Assembly (NCBI GenBank): GCA_019247235.1
Contig: JAFAPG010000727.1
Location: 1 to 6,553, forward strand
Length of the DNA: 6,553 nucleotides
Source of the DNA: Acidobacteriota bacterium
GTDB lineage: Bacteria > Acidobacteriota > Terriglobia > Terriglobales > Acidobacteriaceae
Direction of reading: 5' to 3'
In this document: positions 1-6,310 of the stretch, piece after piece
How the letters are laid out: the number at the start of each line of letters is the position of its first letter
Numbering within the stretch: the stretch's first letter is position 1
Program-made: the position numbers and the translations under genes
The notes under the pieces: model-generated
Database searches by the model: none
Told to the model about the DNA's origin: nothing
The model's input: the letters and a program-made list of their open reading frames with translations, nothing else

Positions 1-589
1 AGTGCTGGAATGCCAGCTCGGTCATCGTCCCCCAGGCCAGGCTGGTCACCTGAACTCCCTTGGCCGGACCAGTCGTGCCTCCGGTCGGCACTAACCCGAC
101 CAGCCGATCGATGTTGCCGTAAGGGTCTCCCCAATCGTAATCGTCACCTTGCTCTCCCAGCTTCATCAAGGTATCGAATGAGGGGTGGTCACCATCGTCG
201 CCGTCGAGGCAGATGCAATGTTTGAGTGAGGTCACATGAGACTTGATTTCCGCCACCGTCTCGCGAAACTCACTGTGGTAAAACAGCCAGACCAGGTCGG
301 CATACTTCATGTACTCAATATTTGCTTCGAGCGCGTTGCGATAGTTGATCGGAACCCATACCGCGCCCGCCTGCATAATCCCTAACATGCTAAGCAGAAC
401 TCGCGCATGATTATGCGAGTAGATACCGGCGGTTTGCTCCCCCTCGAGGCCTAAGGCACGCATGCCTTGTGCAATTTGACGAACTTGGGTGCCAAGCTCG
501 CGATATGTAATTCTTAGATCACCGTCGATGAGGGCCACTCGGTCGGCGTGCACCGCGATGGCTTTCTCAATATAGTCAATAGCCCGCAT
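1..589 (-). CDS. AMP-dependent acyl-CoA synthetase (AMP-binding enzyme), N-terminal part, runs off the left edge
   Basis: Reverse-strand frame open for 196 codons from an ATG at 589-587 to the window edge. Members of this family activate a carboxylic acid with ATP to an acyl-adenylate and then form the CoA thioester in the cytoplasm. The start matches the family N-terminus (residues 12-30 AVHADRVALIDGDLRITYR, then ELG), followed by the core segment GIMQAGAVWVPINYR (about 70-84). The phosphate-binding A3 loop is at residues 168-178, PTGGTTGPAKG, with the conserved Lys at 177. The usual Pro before that Lys is Ala here, and a Pro sits one place earlier. The adenylate-binding and C-terminal lid domains lie outside the window, so substrate class cannot be judged. 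The gene starts 15 bases after the stop of the saccharopine-dehydrogenase-like gene, so co-transcription is very likely. No strong Shine-Dalgarno is visible in that gap. Family assignment is secure; specificity is unknown. Confidence 0.93.
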   Translation of the reverse strand, partial: MRAIDYIEKAIAVHADRVALIDGDLRITYRELGTQVRQIAQGMRALGLEGEQTAGIYSHNHARVLLSMLGIMQAGAVWVPINYRNALEANIEYMKYADLVWLFYHSEFRETVAEIKSHVTSLKHCICLDGDDGDHPSFDTLMKLGEQGDDYDWGDPYGNIDRLVGLVPTGGTTGPAKGVQVTSLAWGTMTELAFQH

Positions 590-604
590 GGAACAGCTCG
601 ATTA

Positions 605-1714
605 TCAATACAGCTTGGCTTTGGCCAACCCGTGAGTCTCGAGAGTGCGCAGCAGTTCCCGATGCCCAAAAGCTTCTCCGGCCGACGCCATACCTACTTT
701 TCGCGGCGGCCCGCAAACCAGGTTGTAAGCGGCAAAGGCCTGTATTAATCCAGTCTGGCGATAACAGCACGTCCCCACGACCACGCACTGGATTAGTTCA
801 GTGGCTCCGCGACCGGCAACTACGTCGATGGTACGCTGCTCACGCGGATTTTCTCGCGGCGGCATACTTCCCTGCACTGCGCTCGCCATCTCCGATAATC
901 GCTTTTCCTTTTGCTCTCTGGGCAAGGGGCGAATTTCTTCCTCGAAGAGTTTTTCTGTAGCGGCCACGCCTTCCATGATCTGACGGTCGAGCAATCCTCC
1001 GAGAGAGCGCAGATTGGCAATCCTGGGATCGTGTTTAAACCAGACCGGCTGGGCAAAGCCACCCCAGGCCAGCGCCAGATGGCTTTGAACCTGTCCGGGA
1101 ATGGTGACATCGTAGCGGACCGCCCGAGGCCAAGGCTTGTAACGATTTTGCTCCAGATAGTTTGCCTCTGTTTGAATCACGGCAAAAATGGTCTGGGTTG
1201 ATCCGATGGTCGGAATACCCTTAAACATCGTGAGCGTCTCGATGGTGTCGACCGCGGCGGCGTCCAGGCAAAGGCGAATGGCGGCATCGCTTGAAGCCGA
1301 CATGAACGCCGTCGACGGGGCAACCAGCAGCTGACGCTGAGCAAACTTGTCACCCCAAGTTTCGGCAACCGTGCGCACCCAAGTCTGCTCGCCGCTAATG
1401 TCCAGATAGTGACATCCAGCCTCTAAGGCAGCCGCTACTACCGCGGGCCCCTGATAGATGAAGGGACCAACCGTATTGCACACCACCTTAGCACCGGCAA
1501 ACAATCGGACGAGATCATCCGTCCTGCCTTCGGTCTCGACAATCTCATAGTCCGCGGTCTCAATGCCGGGAACTTTGTCCATCACCTCTTCGAGTCTGCG
1601 CCGGTTCCGTCCGGCAGCGATAAAAGGAACGTTATACTCGCGCAAAAATTCTGCCACCAAGCGGCCGGAATAGCCGCTGGCACCGTAAACTACCACGGGT
1701 CGTTGACTCGCCAT
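605..1714 (-). CDS. Saccharopine dehydrogenase-like NAD(P)-binding protein (Rossmann-fold oxidoreductase)
   Basis: Complete 369-residue protein. The N-terminus has a beta strand followed by the dinucleotide loop GASGYSG (residues 11-17), and AAGRN (33-37) ends the second strand. NTVGPFIYQGPAVVAAALEAG (80-100) and CHYLDISGE (101-109) are the hallmark segments of saccharopine-dehydrogenase-like proteins and trans-acting enoyl reductases. The C-terminal half is not lysine-pathway saccharopine dehydrogenase. From memory it resembles the domain catalogued as DUF5938, but this was not searched. The reaction is therefore unknown; a cytoplasmic NAD(P)-dependent reduction of a CoA- or carrier-linked intermediate is a guess based on the acyl-CoA synthetase immediately downstream. 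ATG is at 1714-1712; the 20 bases before it are pyrimidine-rich with no clear Shine-Dalgarno. The gene ends with tandem in-frame stops TGA TAA. It is divergent from the HxlR regulator, which often controls such a neighbour. Confidence 0.9.
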   Translation of the reverse strand: MASQRPVVVYGASGYSGRLVAEFLREYNVPFIAAGRNRRRLEEVMDKVPGIETADYEIVETEGRTDDLVRLFAGAKVVCNTVGPFIYQGPAVVAAALEAGCHYLDISGEQTWVRTVAETWGDKFAQRQLLVAPSTAFMSASSDAAIRLCLDAAAVDTIETLTMFKGIPTIGSTQTIFAVIQTEANYLEQNRYKPWPRAVRYDVTIPGQVQSHLALAWGGFAQPVWFKHDPRIANLRSLGGLLDRQIMEGVAATEKLFEEEIRPLPREQKEKRLSEMASAVQGSMPPRENPREQRTIDVVAGRGATELIQCVVVGTCCYRQTGLIQAFAAYNLVCGPPRKVGMASAGEAFGHRELLRTLETHGLAKAKLY

Positions 1715-1730
1715 AAACGCGAAGGACAGC

Positions 1731-1768
1731 TGAGACTGACTATCTCAAAGCGGGAGAGATAAAGTCAG
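1731..1768. promoter_or_regulatory. Overlapping inverted repeats, candidate regulator operator
   Basis: Three nested or overlapping symmetries are visible. TGAGA (1731-1735) pairs with TCTCA (1743-1747) across 7 bases. TATCTC (1741-1746) pairs perfectly with GAGATA (1756-1761) across 9 bases. The second extends outward to CTGAC (1736-1740) and GTCAG (1764-1768) if two extra A residues on the right arm are looped out. The repeats cover the possible promoter of the saccharopine-dehydrogenase-like gene, and lie in the region divergent from the HxlR regulator gene. Repression by that HxlR protein is an inference. HxlR-family proteins bind as dimers to short inverted or direct repeats near divergently transcribed targets. 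Confidence 0.4.
1739..1768 (-). promoter_or_regulatory. Possible sigma-70-type promoter of the saccharopine-dehydrogenase-like/acyl-CoA synthetase pair
   Basis: Reading the minus strand, CTGACT (1768-1763, 4/6 to TTGACA) is followed after 18 bases by GATAGT (1744-1739, 4/6 to TATAAT). This would start transcription near 1731, giving a leader of under 20 bases. Both boxes are only moderate matches. The main support is position: it is the best pair seen close to the start codon, and it is covered by the inverted repeats listed separately. Confidence 0.3.
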
Positions 1769-1881
1769 CCAAAACACTTCACTCCTCTCGTTTCAATTTT
1801 TCTCCGCGGTCGCAGCGCATCCCGGCAACCCCACCCTTGAAGCCATCTGCGGACCGGGAAAACCCTAGGCCTGGGGGCGAT

Positions 1882-1892
1882 TTTAGGCTAAA
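1882..1892. promoter_or_regulatory. Short perfect dyad upstream of the HxlR gene, possible autoregulatory site
   Basis: TTTAG (1882-1886) and CTAAA (1888-1892) are perfect inverted arms around a single central G. Flanking GAT (1879-1881) and ATC (1895-1897) extend the symmetry if two bases on the right are skipped. It lies about 58 bases before the HxlR start codon. It does not share sequence with the dyad at 1731-1768, which weakens the idea of one common regulator. No convincing -35/-10 pair was found for the HxlR gene in 1850-1935. Confidence 0.22.
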
Positions 1893-1936
1893 GTATCTTT
1901 ATTGCCAGTAGGCACCTTTATGTAACCTGGTGGCCC

Positions 1937-1944
1937 AAAGGAGG
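1937..1944 (+). promoter_or_regulatory. Ribosome binding site fixing the GTG start of the HxlR gene
   Basis: AAAGGAGG is a near-ideal Shine-Dalgarno sequence. Five bases (CTAAG) separate it from GTG at 1950-1952. It is the only strong Shine-Dalgarno in the window and decides the non-ATG start of this gene. Confidence 0.85.
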
Positions 1945-1949
1945 CTAAG

Positions 1950-2348
1950 GTGGAAGAATACTATTGCCCAGTGAAGTTGACGGCTGACATCATCGGCGGC
2001 AAGTGGAAACCACTGATCTTGTTCTACCTGGAAACCGGAACACGGCGCTTTGGTGAACTGCAGAAGTTAATTCCGGGTATGACCAAAAAAATGCTGACAC
2101 AGCATTTGCGCGAACTAGAACGGGATGGCATTATTCATCGCGAGGTCTACGCGGTCGTGCCACCCAAAGTTGAATACTCATTGACCAAGCACGGGGAGAC
2201 CTTGAAGCCCATCCTCAAATTAATGTCTGCCTGGGGAACCAAGCACCGGGCGCGCTATGGTACTCCCGTCGGTCATCTTCGCGCTCACCGGGTAACAACC
2301 GCAATGAAATCAGAGCTCGTTGGCGACAAGGCTGTGCCCGTGGCCTAG
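1950..2348 (+). CDS. HxlR-family winged helix-turn-helix transcriptional regulator
   Basis: Complete 132-residue protein starting at GTG. It has the full HxlR-domain pattern: CPVKLTADIIGGKWKPLILF (residues 6-25), then FGELQKLIPGMTKKMLTQHL (34-53) as the helix-turn-helix with recognition helix, RELERDGIIHRE (54-65), and the wing segment VVPPKVEYSLTKHGETLKPIL (about 69-89). A cysteine at residue 6 sits at the start of helix 1. In family members such as YodB and HypR of Bacillus, an N-terminal Cys is the redox/electrophile sensor, and HxlR itself responds to formaldehyde. Sensing of an aldehyde or quinone here is therefore a reasonable inference. The C-terminal tail after about residue 105 is not conserved family sequence. 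It is divergent from the saccharopine-dehydrogenase-like gene and convergent with the amidohydrolase gene, whose stop lies 51 bases beyond. The family call is certain; the target is inferred. Confidence 0.95.
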   Translation: MEEYYCPVKLTADIIGGKWKPLILFYLETGTRRFGELQKLIPGMTKKMLTQHLRELERDGIIHREVYAVVPPKVEYSLTKHGETLKPILKLMSAWGTKHRARYGTPVGHLRAHRVTTAMKSELVGDKAVPVA

Positions 2349-2393
2349 CCTCTCGATCGACGCTCATCCAGGAAAGGTCGGCGAACCCACCGT

Positions 2394-2407
2394 CGTCTTT
2401 CAAGACG
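2394..2407. other. Small hairpin between convergent genes, weak terminator candidate
   Basis: CGTCTT (2394-2399) and AAGACG (2402-2407) are perfect complements around TC, realistically a 5-bp stem with a TTCA loop. The amidohydrolase stop codon (2402-2400) lies in it. No T-run follows on either strand, so it is not a standard intrinsic terminator. The 51-base convergent gap holds no better one. Confidence 0.2.
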
Positions 2408-3242
2408 GCCATATCCTGAGTGCCGTGTGCGACAGGATTTTCTCCTTGTTCTCTTCGGGCAACGGCAAAGCACGAAAATCGGCAAGGTTCTTTTTAATAT
2501 CGGGAACACCGGGTCCGGGCCAATCGGTTCCAAACAATGTTTGTCCGGCTATTTCATCCAGCCGAGGAAAATACCTCAGCAACGACTTCGGGGGTATACC
2601 GCTGATGTCCAGGAAAACATTGGCATGGCGCCTGAGCAGAAAGAAACTGGTGTCCATCCACAGCGGTCGACCTCCATGGGCGAGGATAATTTTCAGTCGA
2701 GGAAAATCCACCGCTACGTCGTCAACGTGAATGGGATCTCCGAAGCGGTTACGCGCGCCGGCAAAAATTGACGTCCCGGTGTGAAACATCACAGGAATTC
2801 CATTCCTCTCAGCAGCACGATAAATCAGCTCCAGCTCCTTCACGCCGTTGAGATAGTCGTTAGGAAATAGCAGCTGATGAGGGGGATGAATCTTGATGAG
2901 GCGAATCTTTAGCCGCAAGATCTGTTCGAGGTCAGCCTGGAGGTGGGGAGAATGTCGCGGATGCAGGCCCCCACAAGAAATCAGTCGCGCTGGATCTTCT
3001 TTCACATAATCGGCAACAAACTGGTTGACCCCTGAGGTAAAGCCAATCACTTCGGGCGCTACATAATTGATGAGCACAGCACGATCTACACCGGAGTGAT
3101 CAAGATGCTTAAGAAATGATTTCGGCCGGCGAGAAAATTCTTCTATCTGAGCGAAATTGGAACGGTTCTTCTTGATTAACTCCAGAGCATCAGGGCGCAG
3201 CATCTCAAGCGGCTGAATATGAATGTGGCAGTCAGTAATCAA
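2400..3242 (-). CDS. Amidohydrolase family protein (PF04909, Amidohydrolase_2 type metal-dependent hydrolase)
   Basis: 280 residues when started at TTG 3242-3240. This makes the protein begin MITDCHIHIQ, the usual N-terminus of the family. An upstream in-frame TTG at 3284 would add 14 residues (PIYSCGASTPEPD and so on) that overlap the TetR gene and look unlike family sequence. The TIM-barrel metal ligands are all visible: H6 and H8 of the HxH motif, H154 in MFHTG, H189 in LAHGG and D240 in FGTDWP, plus a KIHP strand end at about 117-120. Relatives include decarboxylases (ACMSD-like) and lactone or C-C hydrolases acting on carboxylated aromatic or cyclic substrates; the sequence does not discriminate. 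Its start follows the TetR stop after one base (TGAcTTG on the minus strand), so translation is probably coupled and the regulator may sense this enzyme's substrate. Family secure, substrate unknown. Confidence 0.92.
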   Translation of the reverse strand: MITDCHIHIQPLEMLRPDALELIKKNRSNFAQIEEFSRRPKSFLKHLDHSGVDRAVLINYVAPEVIGFTSGVNQFVADYVKEDPARLISCGGLHPRHSPHLQADLEQILRLKIRLIKIHPPHQLLFPNDYLNGVKELELIYRAAERNGIPVMFHTGTSIFAGARNRFGDPIHVDDVAVDFPRLKIILAHGGRPLWMDTSFFLLRRHANVFLDISGIPPKSLLRYFPRLDEIAGQTLFGTDWPGPGVPDIKKNLADFRALPLPEENKEKILSHTALRIWPS

Positions 3243-3243
3243 G

Positions 3244-3867
3244 TCAGGTTCCGGAGTAGACGCCCCGCAAGAATATATCGGCAAAGTCTTGTGCCAGCAC
3301 GGCAGGACTGCCGTCCACCGTCGGGTTGTACCACGTGTAGAGCCAATTAATCATCCCAAACAAAGCCATGACCGCATTACGGGAATTAAACCGTTGGTTT
3401 CTGTCCAGTTTTAAGCATTCGACAAGGTCTGCGCAGGCGCGATAGTAGCTCCGTTTGATAGCCGCGATTTCCGTGCCTAGTTCTCCTTCTAAAACATCGT
3501 CCTCGTGTGAGAGTACTTTCATGACCTTGGGACGGGCGAGAAAGAACTCCACGTGGTTTTGGATAAAAACACGAACTCGCGCTTCCGGGTCTGCAACTCC
3601 GTTTAATCGCTCACTTAATAAGTCCATCACTCGTTCAAACGATTCGCGCTCGACCAGGTATAGAAGTCTCTGTTTGGATTCGAAATAATAGTAAAGACCG
3701 GCCAGTGACATACCACAGGCGCGAGACAAATCTCGCATGGATGCCCTTTCATAACCTTTCTCGCAGAAAATAGCGGTGGCATGATCTAAGATGCGCGCCA
3801 ATCGCCGATCAAAGCGAGTGGAAACGCGCGATTCGACAACTCCCGAGCTGACGGTGCCAAGGTTCAT
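3244..3867 (-). CDS. TetR/AcrR-family transcriptional regulator
   Basis: 207 residues from ATG 3867-3865; an adjacent in-frame TTG at 3870 would add only one residue. The N-terminal DNA-binding domain is typical: RILDHATAIFCEKGYERASM (about 25-44), then RDLSRACGMSLAGLYYYFES (about 45-64) as the helix-turn-helix, and KQRLLYLVERESFERV (65-80) linking to the ligand domain. The C-terminal domain is helical, with segments such as VRVFIQNHVEFFLARPKVMK and a tryptophan/tyrosine-rich stretch MINWLYTWYNP near residue 172. It resembles the group that includes KstR2-like and fatty-acid or CoA-ester responsive repressors, but the ligand cannot be read from sequence. It is the first gene of a two-gene unit with the amidohydrolase and is probably autoregulated through the dyad just upstream. 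The Shine-Dalgarno is weak. It lies 192 bases downstream of the PQQ dehydrogenase gene on the same strand. Confidence 0.94.
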   Translation of the reverse strand: MNLGTVSSGVVESRVSTRFDRRLARILDHATAIFCEKGYERASMRDLSRACGMSLAGLYYYFESKQRLLYLVERESFERVMDLLSERLNGVADPEARVRVFIQNHVEFFLARPKVMKVLSHEDDVLEGELGTEIAAIKRSYYRACADLVECLKLDRNQRFNSRNAVMALFGMINWLYTWYNPTVDGSPAVLAQDFADIFLRGVYSGT

Positions 3868-3870
3868 CAA

Positions 3871-3915
3871 TATTTTTCGTGCTCGAGAATACTTTAGACG
3901 GTTGCCCTAATGCAA
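3871..3915 (-). promoter_or_regulatory. Possible promoter and overlapping operator of the TetR-amidohydrolase unit
   Basis: On the minus strand, TTGCAT (3915-3910, 3/6 to TTGACA) is followed after 18 bases by TATTCT (3891-3886, 4/6 to TATAAT). An imperfect dyad, TATTTTTCG (3871-3879) facing CGAGAATA (3884-3891) across TGCT, covers the -10 box and the probable start of transcription. Such overlap is the expected geometry for TetR autorepression. Box matches are modest and the dyad needs a one-base bulge. Confidence 0.33.
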
Positions 3916-4059
3916 TCACGTGCGCCGGCTTTGTCGCTCGCTTCGCGGCGAGGGCCAGGAGAGCGGCGGCGCCACGATGCGACCTTAGCGAGCTACCAAC
4001 TCCTGGACAAGCAGTGGATGCTGAGCCAGGGATCTCTCTTTTTGTGCCAAAGGTTAGCT

Positions 4060-6213
4060 TCACGGGCGCCCTTGGACTCCCTGCGAATGGTCGTAATGCG
4101 CGTCCTGATTCCGGCGAGAGATTACATATGAGCGGATAGCGGCGGCATCCTGCGGGGAAAGTTCCTTCGCAAATGAGACCATTCCCTGAGCTTCCAGCAG
4201 CCCGCCAAGAACAACCTTGAACCAGGTGTCGCTGGTGAGCGCACTGCTACGCCGCAAATCCGGCAGCACACCTCCGCTTACGGCTACGTCGCCATGGCAC
4301 ACGGCACAATAGCTCTGAAATAGGCGCTCGCCTTTGTGAATGATCACCGAATTGGCCGGGTTTGCGAGTGGGGTGATGCGCGCTTCTTCTACCGGGGTGA
4401 GTGGCGGCAAGGTGGCCGAACCGTCAATTTTGAAAGCCAGCATGCGGCTGATATTGGCCACTCGTCCGGAGGCAAATGAAACCTCACCTGCAGCTAAGGG
4501 AAACACCCCGCCCCATCCGGCGAGCACCGCCACGTATTGTTCGCCTCCGGCTTCAAATGTCACCGGACCTGCCATCACTCCCGTCTGGGCCGCGAACGAC
4601 CAGAGCTTCTCGCCATTGTCGGCCCGATAGGCTTCAAAATTGCCGCTGGCCGTCCCCTCGAACAACAAATTTCCCGCCGTCACCAGCGTGCCGCCATTCC
4701 ATGGCCCCGCGCGTTCTACCGTCCACGCGGCCCTTTGCTCCAGGGGATTCCATGCCAGCAGCTTTCCTTTTACCCCGGCCAAGATCGCCTTCTTTATCTC
4801 CGGTTTCTGTGGCATACCGGCCGCGATCACATCAATTCCGTAATTGGGCGCAAGCTGGCGAGCCTCAAAGCTCCCCGCCTGCTTGTACTTGAAGCCCACA
4901 TCGTTCACGGGTATATAGGCTAGATGGGTGAGCGGACTGTAGGACATAGGCTGCCAACTGTGCGCCCCGAGCGGGCCGGGCACGATCGGTGTCGGATCGG
5001 GTCCCTGGTACCTTGCGGCCGCGCTTTCAGCCGGCCGACCCGTCCTCAGGTCAACACCCGTCGCCCAATTAATGAAGGTGTAAGGCTCTGCCGAGATAAG
5101 TGTGCCGTTCGTGCGATCAACAACATAGAATATGCCGTTCTTGGGCGCTTGCATGAGAACCTTGCGAGGCCGATTATTAATGGTGAGATCGGCGAGAATG
5201 ATGTCCTCATCGGAGTCGAAATCCCAAACATCGCCCGGATTCTGTTGATAGTGCCAAACGTACTCCCCGCTTTCCACTTTCAGGGCGACGATTGAACAGG
5301 TAAGAAGATTGTCGCCACCTTCAGGGCTGCGAAATCTTTCGCTCCAAGGAGTACCATTGCCGGTGCCGATATACAGCTGCTCGAGTTCCGGATCATAGAC
5401 AATGGCGTTCCAGACAGTGCCGCCACCGCCAAGCTTCCACCACTGGCCGTTCCAAGTAGACGCAGCTCTGCGAAGAATGGGGCTTTCGAATGGTTTCGAT
5501 GGATCTCCGGGTACGGTGTAAAAGCGCCATACCAGGTGGCCGGTTTCGGCGTCATAGGCAGACACATAGCCGCGAACTCCGAATTCGCCGCCGCTGTTAC
5601 CGATTATGACTTTCGCTTTTGCCACTCGTGGAGCGCCGGTGATCGAATAGCGAAAGTTACGGTCCACGGTGAGAGTTTCCCAAATACGCCGACCGCTAGC
5701 AGCATCAAGCGCGATGAGCCGCCCGTCCAAGGTTCCGAAGAAGATCTTGCCGTTCCATGCCGCAACTCCACGGTTGACGACATCACAACAAGCATTGACC
5801 CCCCACCTACCCGGAACCTTGGGATCATAGGACCATAGAAGCGCGCCGGTCGCAGCATTGAGAGCGAAGACTTTGCTCCATGCACTGGTGAAATACATGA
5901 TGCCGTCGACAATGATAGGCGTGGCTTCCTGCCCACGACTGGTGTCAAGGTCATAAAACCACGCCAGCCTGAGCCGCGACGCATTGCCATCATGAATCTG
6001 CCGGAGCGGGCTGAATCGCTGCTCTTCATACGTACGCCCATAGCTCATCCAATTTCCTGGTTCGCGGTCCGCGTTAATTATCCGAGACTCGCTGACATCG
6101 GCCAACTTGGCGGTTATTCCCTTCCGAGCGCACCCCTCAGTCATGAACGTAAGAATCGGCAGCAGGCCGAGGAGGCCCGTTAACGGTAGTAGTTTCAGAG
6201 ACTGAAGGTGCAT
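4060..6213 (-). CDS. PQQ-dependent alcohol dehydrogenase, quinohemoprotein with C-terminal cytochrome c domain
   Basis: Complete 717-residue protein, typical length for type II (quinohemoprotein) alcohol dehydrogenases, which oxidise alcohols in the periplasm and pass electrons from PQQ to haem c. Residues 1-28 form an export signal with a long Leu-rich core; C28 follows TEG, a poor lipobox, so signal peptidase I cleavage is as likely. Beta-propeller repeats show as AxDAxTGxxxW motifs, for example near 117-127, 167-178, 219-229 and 308-320. Adjacent cysteines C142-C143 match the vicinal disulfide beside PQQ. Metal/PQQ site: E210 (GGEFGVRG), N286 (GTGNGTPW), catalytic D331 (VWDFD) and K358 (QAPKNG). 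The spacings N286-D331 (45) and D331-K358 (27) equal those I recall for Comamonas quinohemoprotein ADH. Unusually, D331 plus two is D333, the lanthanide-ligand position. Haem: C636-A-V-C639-H640, with probable axial M678. Start ATG 6213-6211 has a pyrimidine-rich leader without Shine-Dalgarno. The aldehyde dehydrogenase gene lies upstream on the same strand. No PQQ biosynthesis genes are in the window. Confidence 0.96.
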   Translation of the reverse strand: MHLQSLKLLPLTGLLGLLPILTFMTEGCARKGITAKLADVSESRIINADREPGNWMSYGRTYEEQRFSPLRQIHDGNASRLRLAWFYDLDTSRGQEATPIIVDGIMYFTSAWSKVFALNAATGALLWSYDPKVPGRWGVNACCDVVNRGVAAWNGKIFFGTLDGRLIALDAASGRRIWETLTVDRNFRYSITGAPRVAKAKVIIGNSGGEFGVRGYVSAYDAETGHLVWRFYTVPGDPSKPFESPILRRAASTWNGQWWKLGGGGTVWNAIVYDPELEQLYIGTGNGTPWSERFRSPEGGDNLLTCSIVALKVESGEYVWHYQQNPGDVWDFDSDEDIILADLTINNRPRKVLMQAPKNGIFYVVDRTNGTLISAEPYTFINWATGVDLRTGRPAESAAARYQGPDPTPIVPGPLGAHSWQPMSYSPLTHLAYIPVNDVGFKYKQAGSFEARQLAPNYGIDVIAAGMPQKPEIKKAILAGVKGKLLAWNPLEQRAAWTVERAGPWNGGTLVTAGNLLFEGTASGNFEAYRADNGEKLWSFAAQTGVMAGPVTFEAGGEQYVAVLAGWGGVFPLAAGEVSFASGRVANISRMLAFKIDGSATLPPLTPVEEARITPLANPANSVIIHKGERLFQSYCAVCHGDVAVSGGVLPDLRRSSALTSDTWFKVVLGGLLEAQGMVSFAKELSPQDAAAIRSYVISRRNQDAHYDHSQGVQGRP

Positions 6214-6310
6214 GAAAAGAGGAAGGTTCCGATCATACTAAATGCAGACGGTTCGTTCTGATCTTGGCGGTCTCGTCAATGGCGTCCTTCGCGAAGATCC
6301 TCTTTGCTGA

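Noticed and set aside
10..225. 71-residue plus-strand frame
   Set aside because: Antisense to the acyl-CoA synthetase A3-loop region; Arg/Pro-rich shadow.
1804..1875. Short palindromes CCGCGG, CCTAGG and AGGCCT in the divergent region
   Set aside because: Six-base palindromes are expected by chance and have no spacing or partner suggesting a site.
3243..3284. Longer amidohydrolase start at TTG 3284
   Set aside because: It adds 14 residues overlapping the TetR gene that do not look like the family; the TTG at 3242 gives the expected MITDCHIH start.
3937..3956. CTCGC/GCGAG hairpin in the gap after the PQQ dehydrogenase, considered as its terminator
   Set aside because: Only a 5-bp stem, more than 100 bases after the stop, and no T-run on the minus strand.
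3809..4063. 84-residue minus-strand frame with a GTG start overlapping the PQQ dehydrogenase stop (GTGA)
   Set aside because: The GTGA overlap is tempting, but there is no recognisable domain, no Shine-Dalgarno, and it runs across the TetR promoter and 59 bases into the TetR gene. A conserved homologue would be needed to revive it.
3879..4139. Plus-strand frames of 73-86 residues in the gap between TetR and PQQ dehydrogenase genes
   Set aside because: No Shine-Dalgarno or recognisable domain; they run into the antisense of the PQQ dehydrogenase C-terminus.
5604..6041. 145-residue minus-strand frame inside the PQQ dehydrogenase gene
   Set aside because: Alternative-frame shadow of a strongly supported coding sequence.
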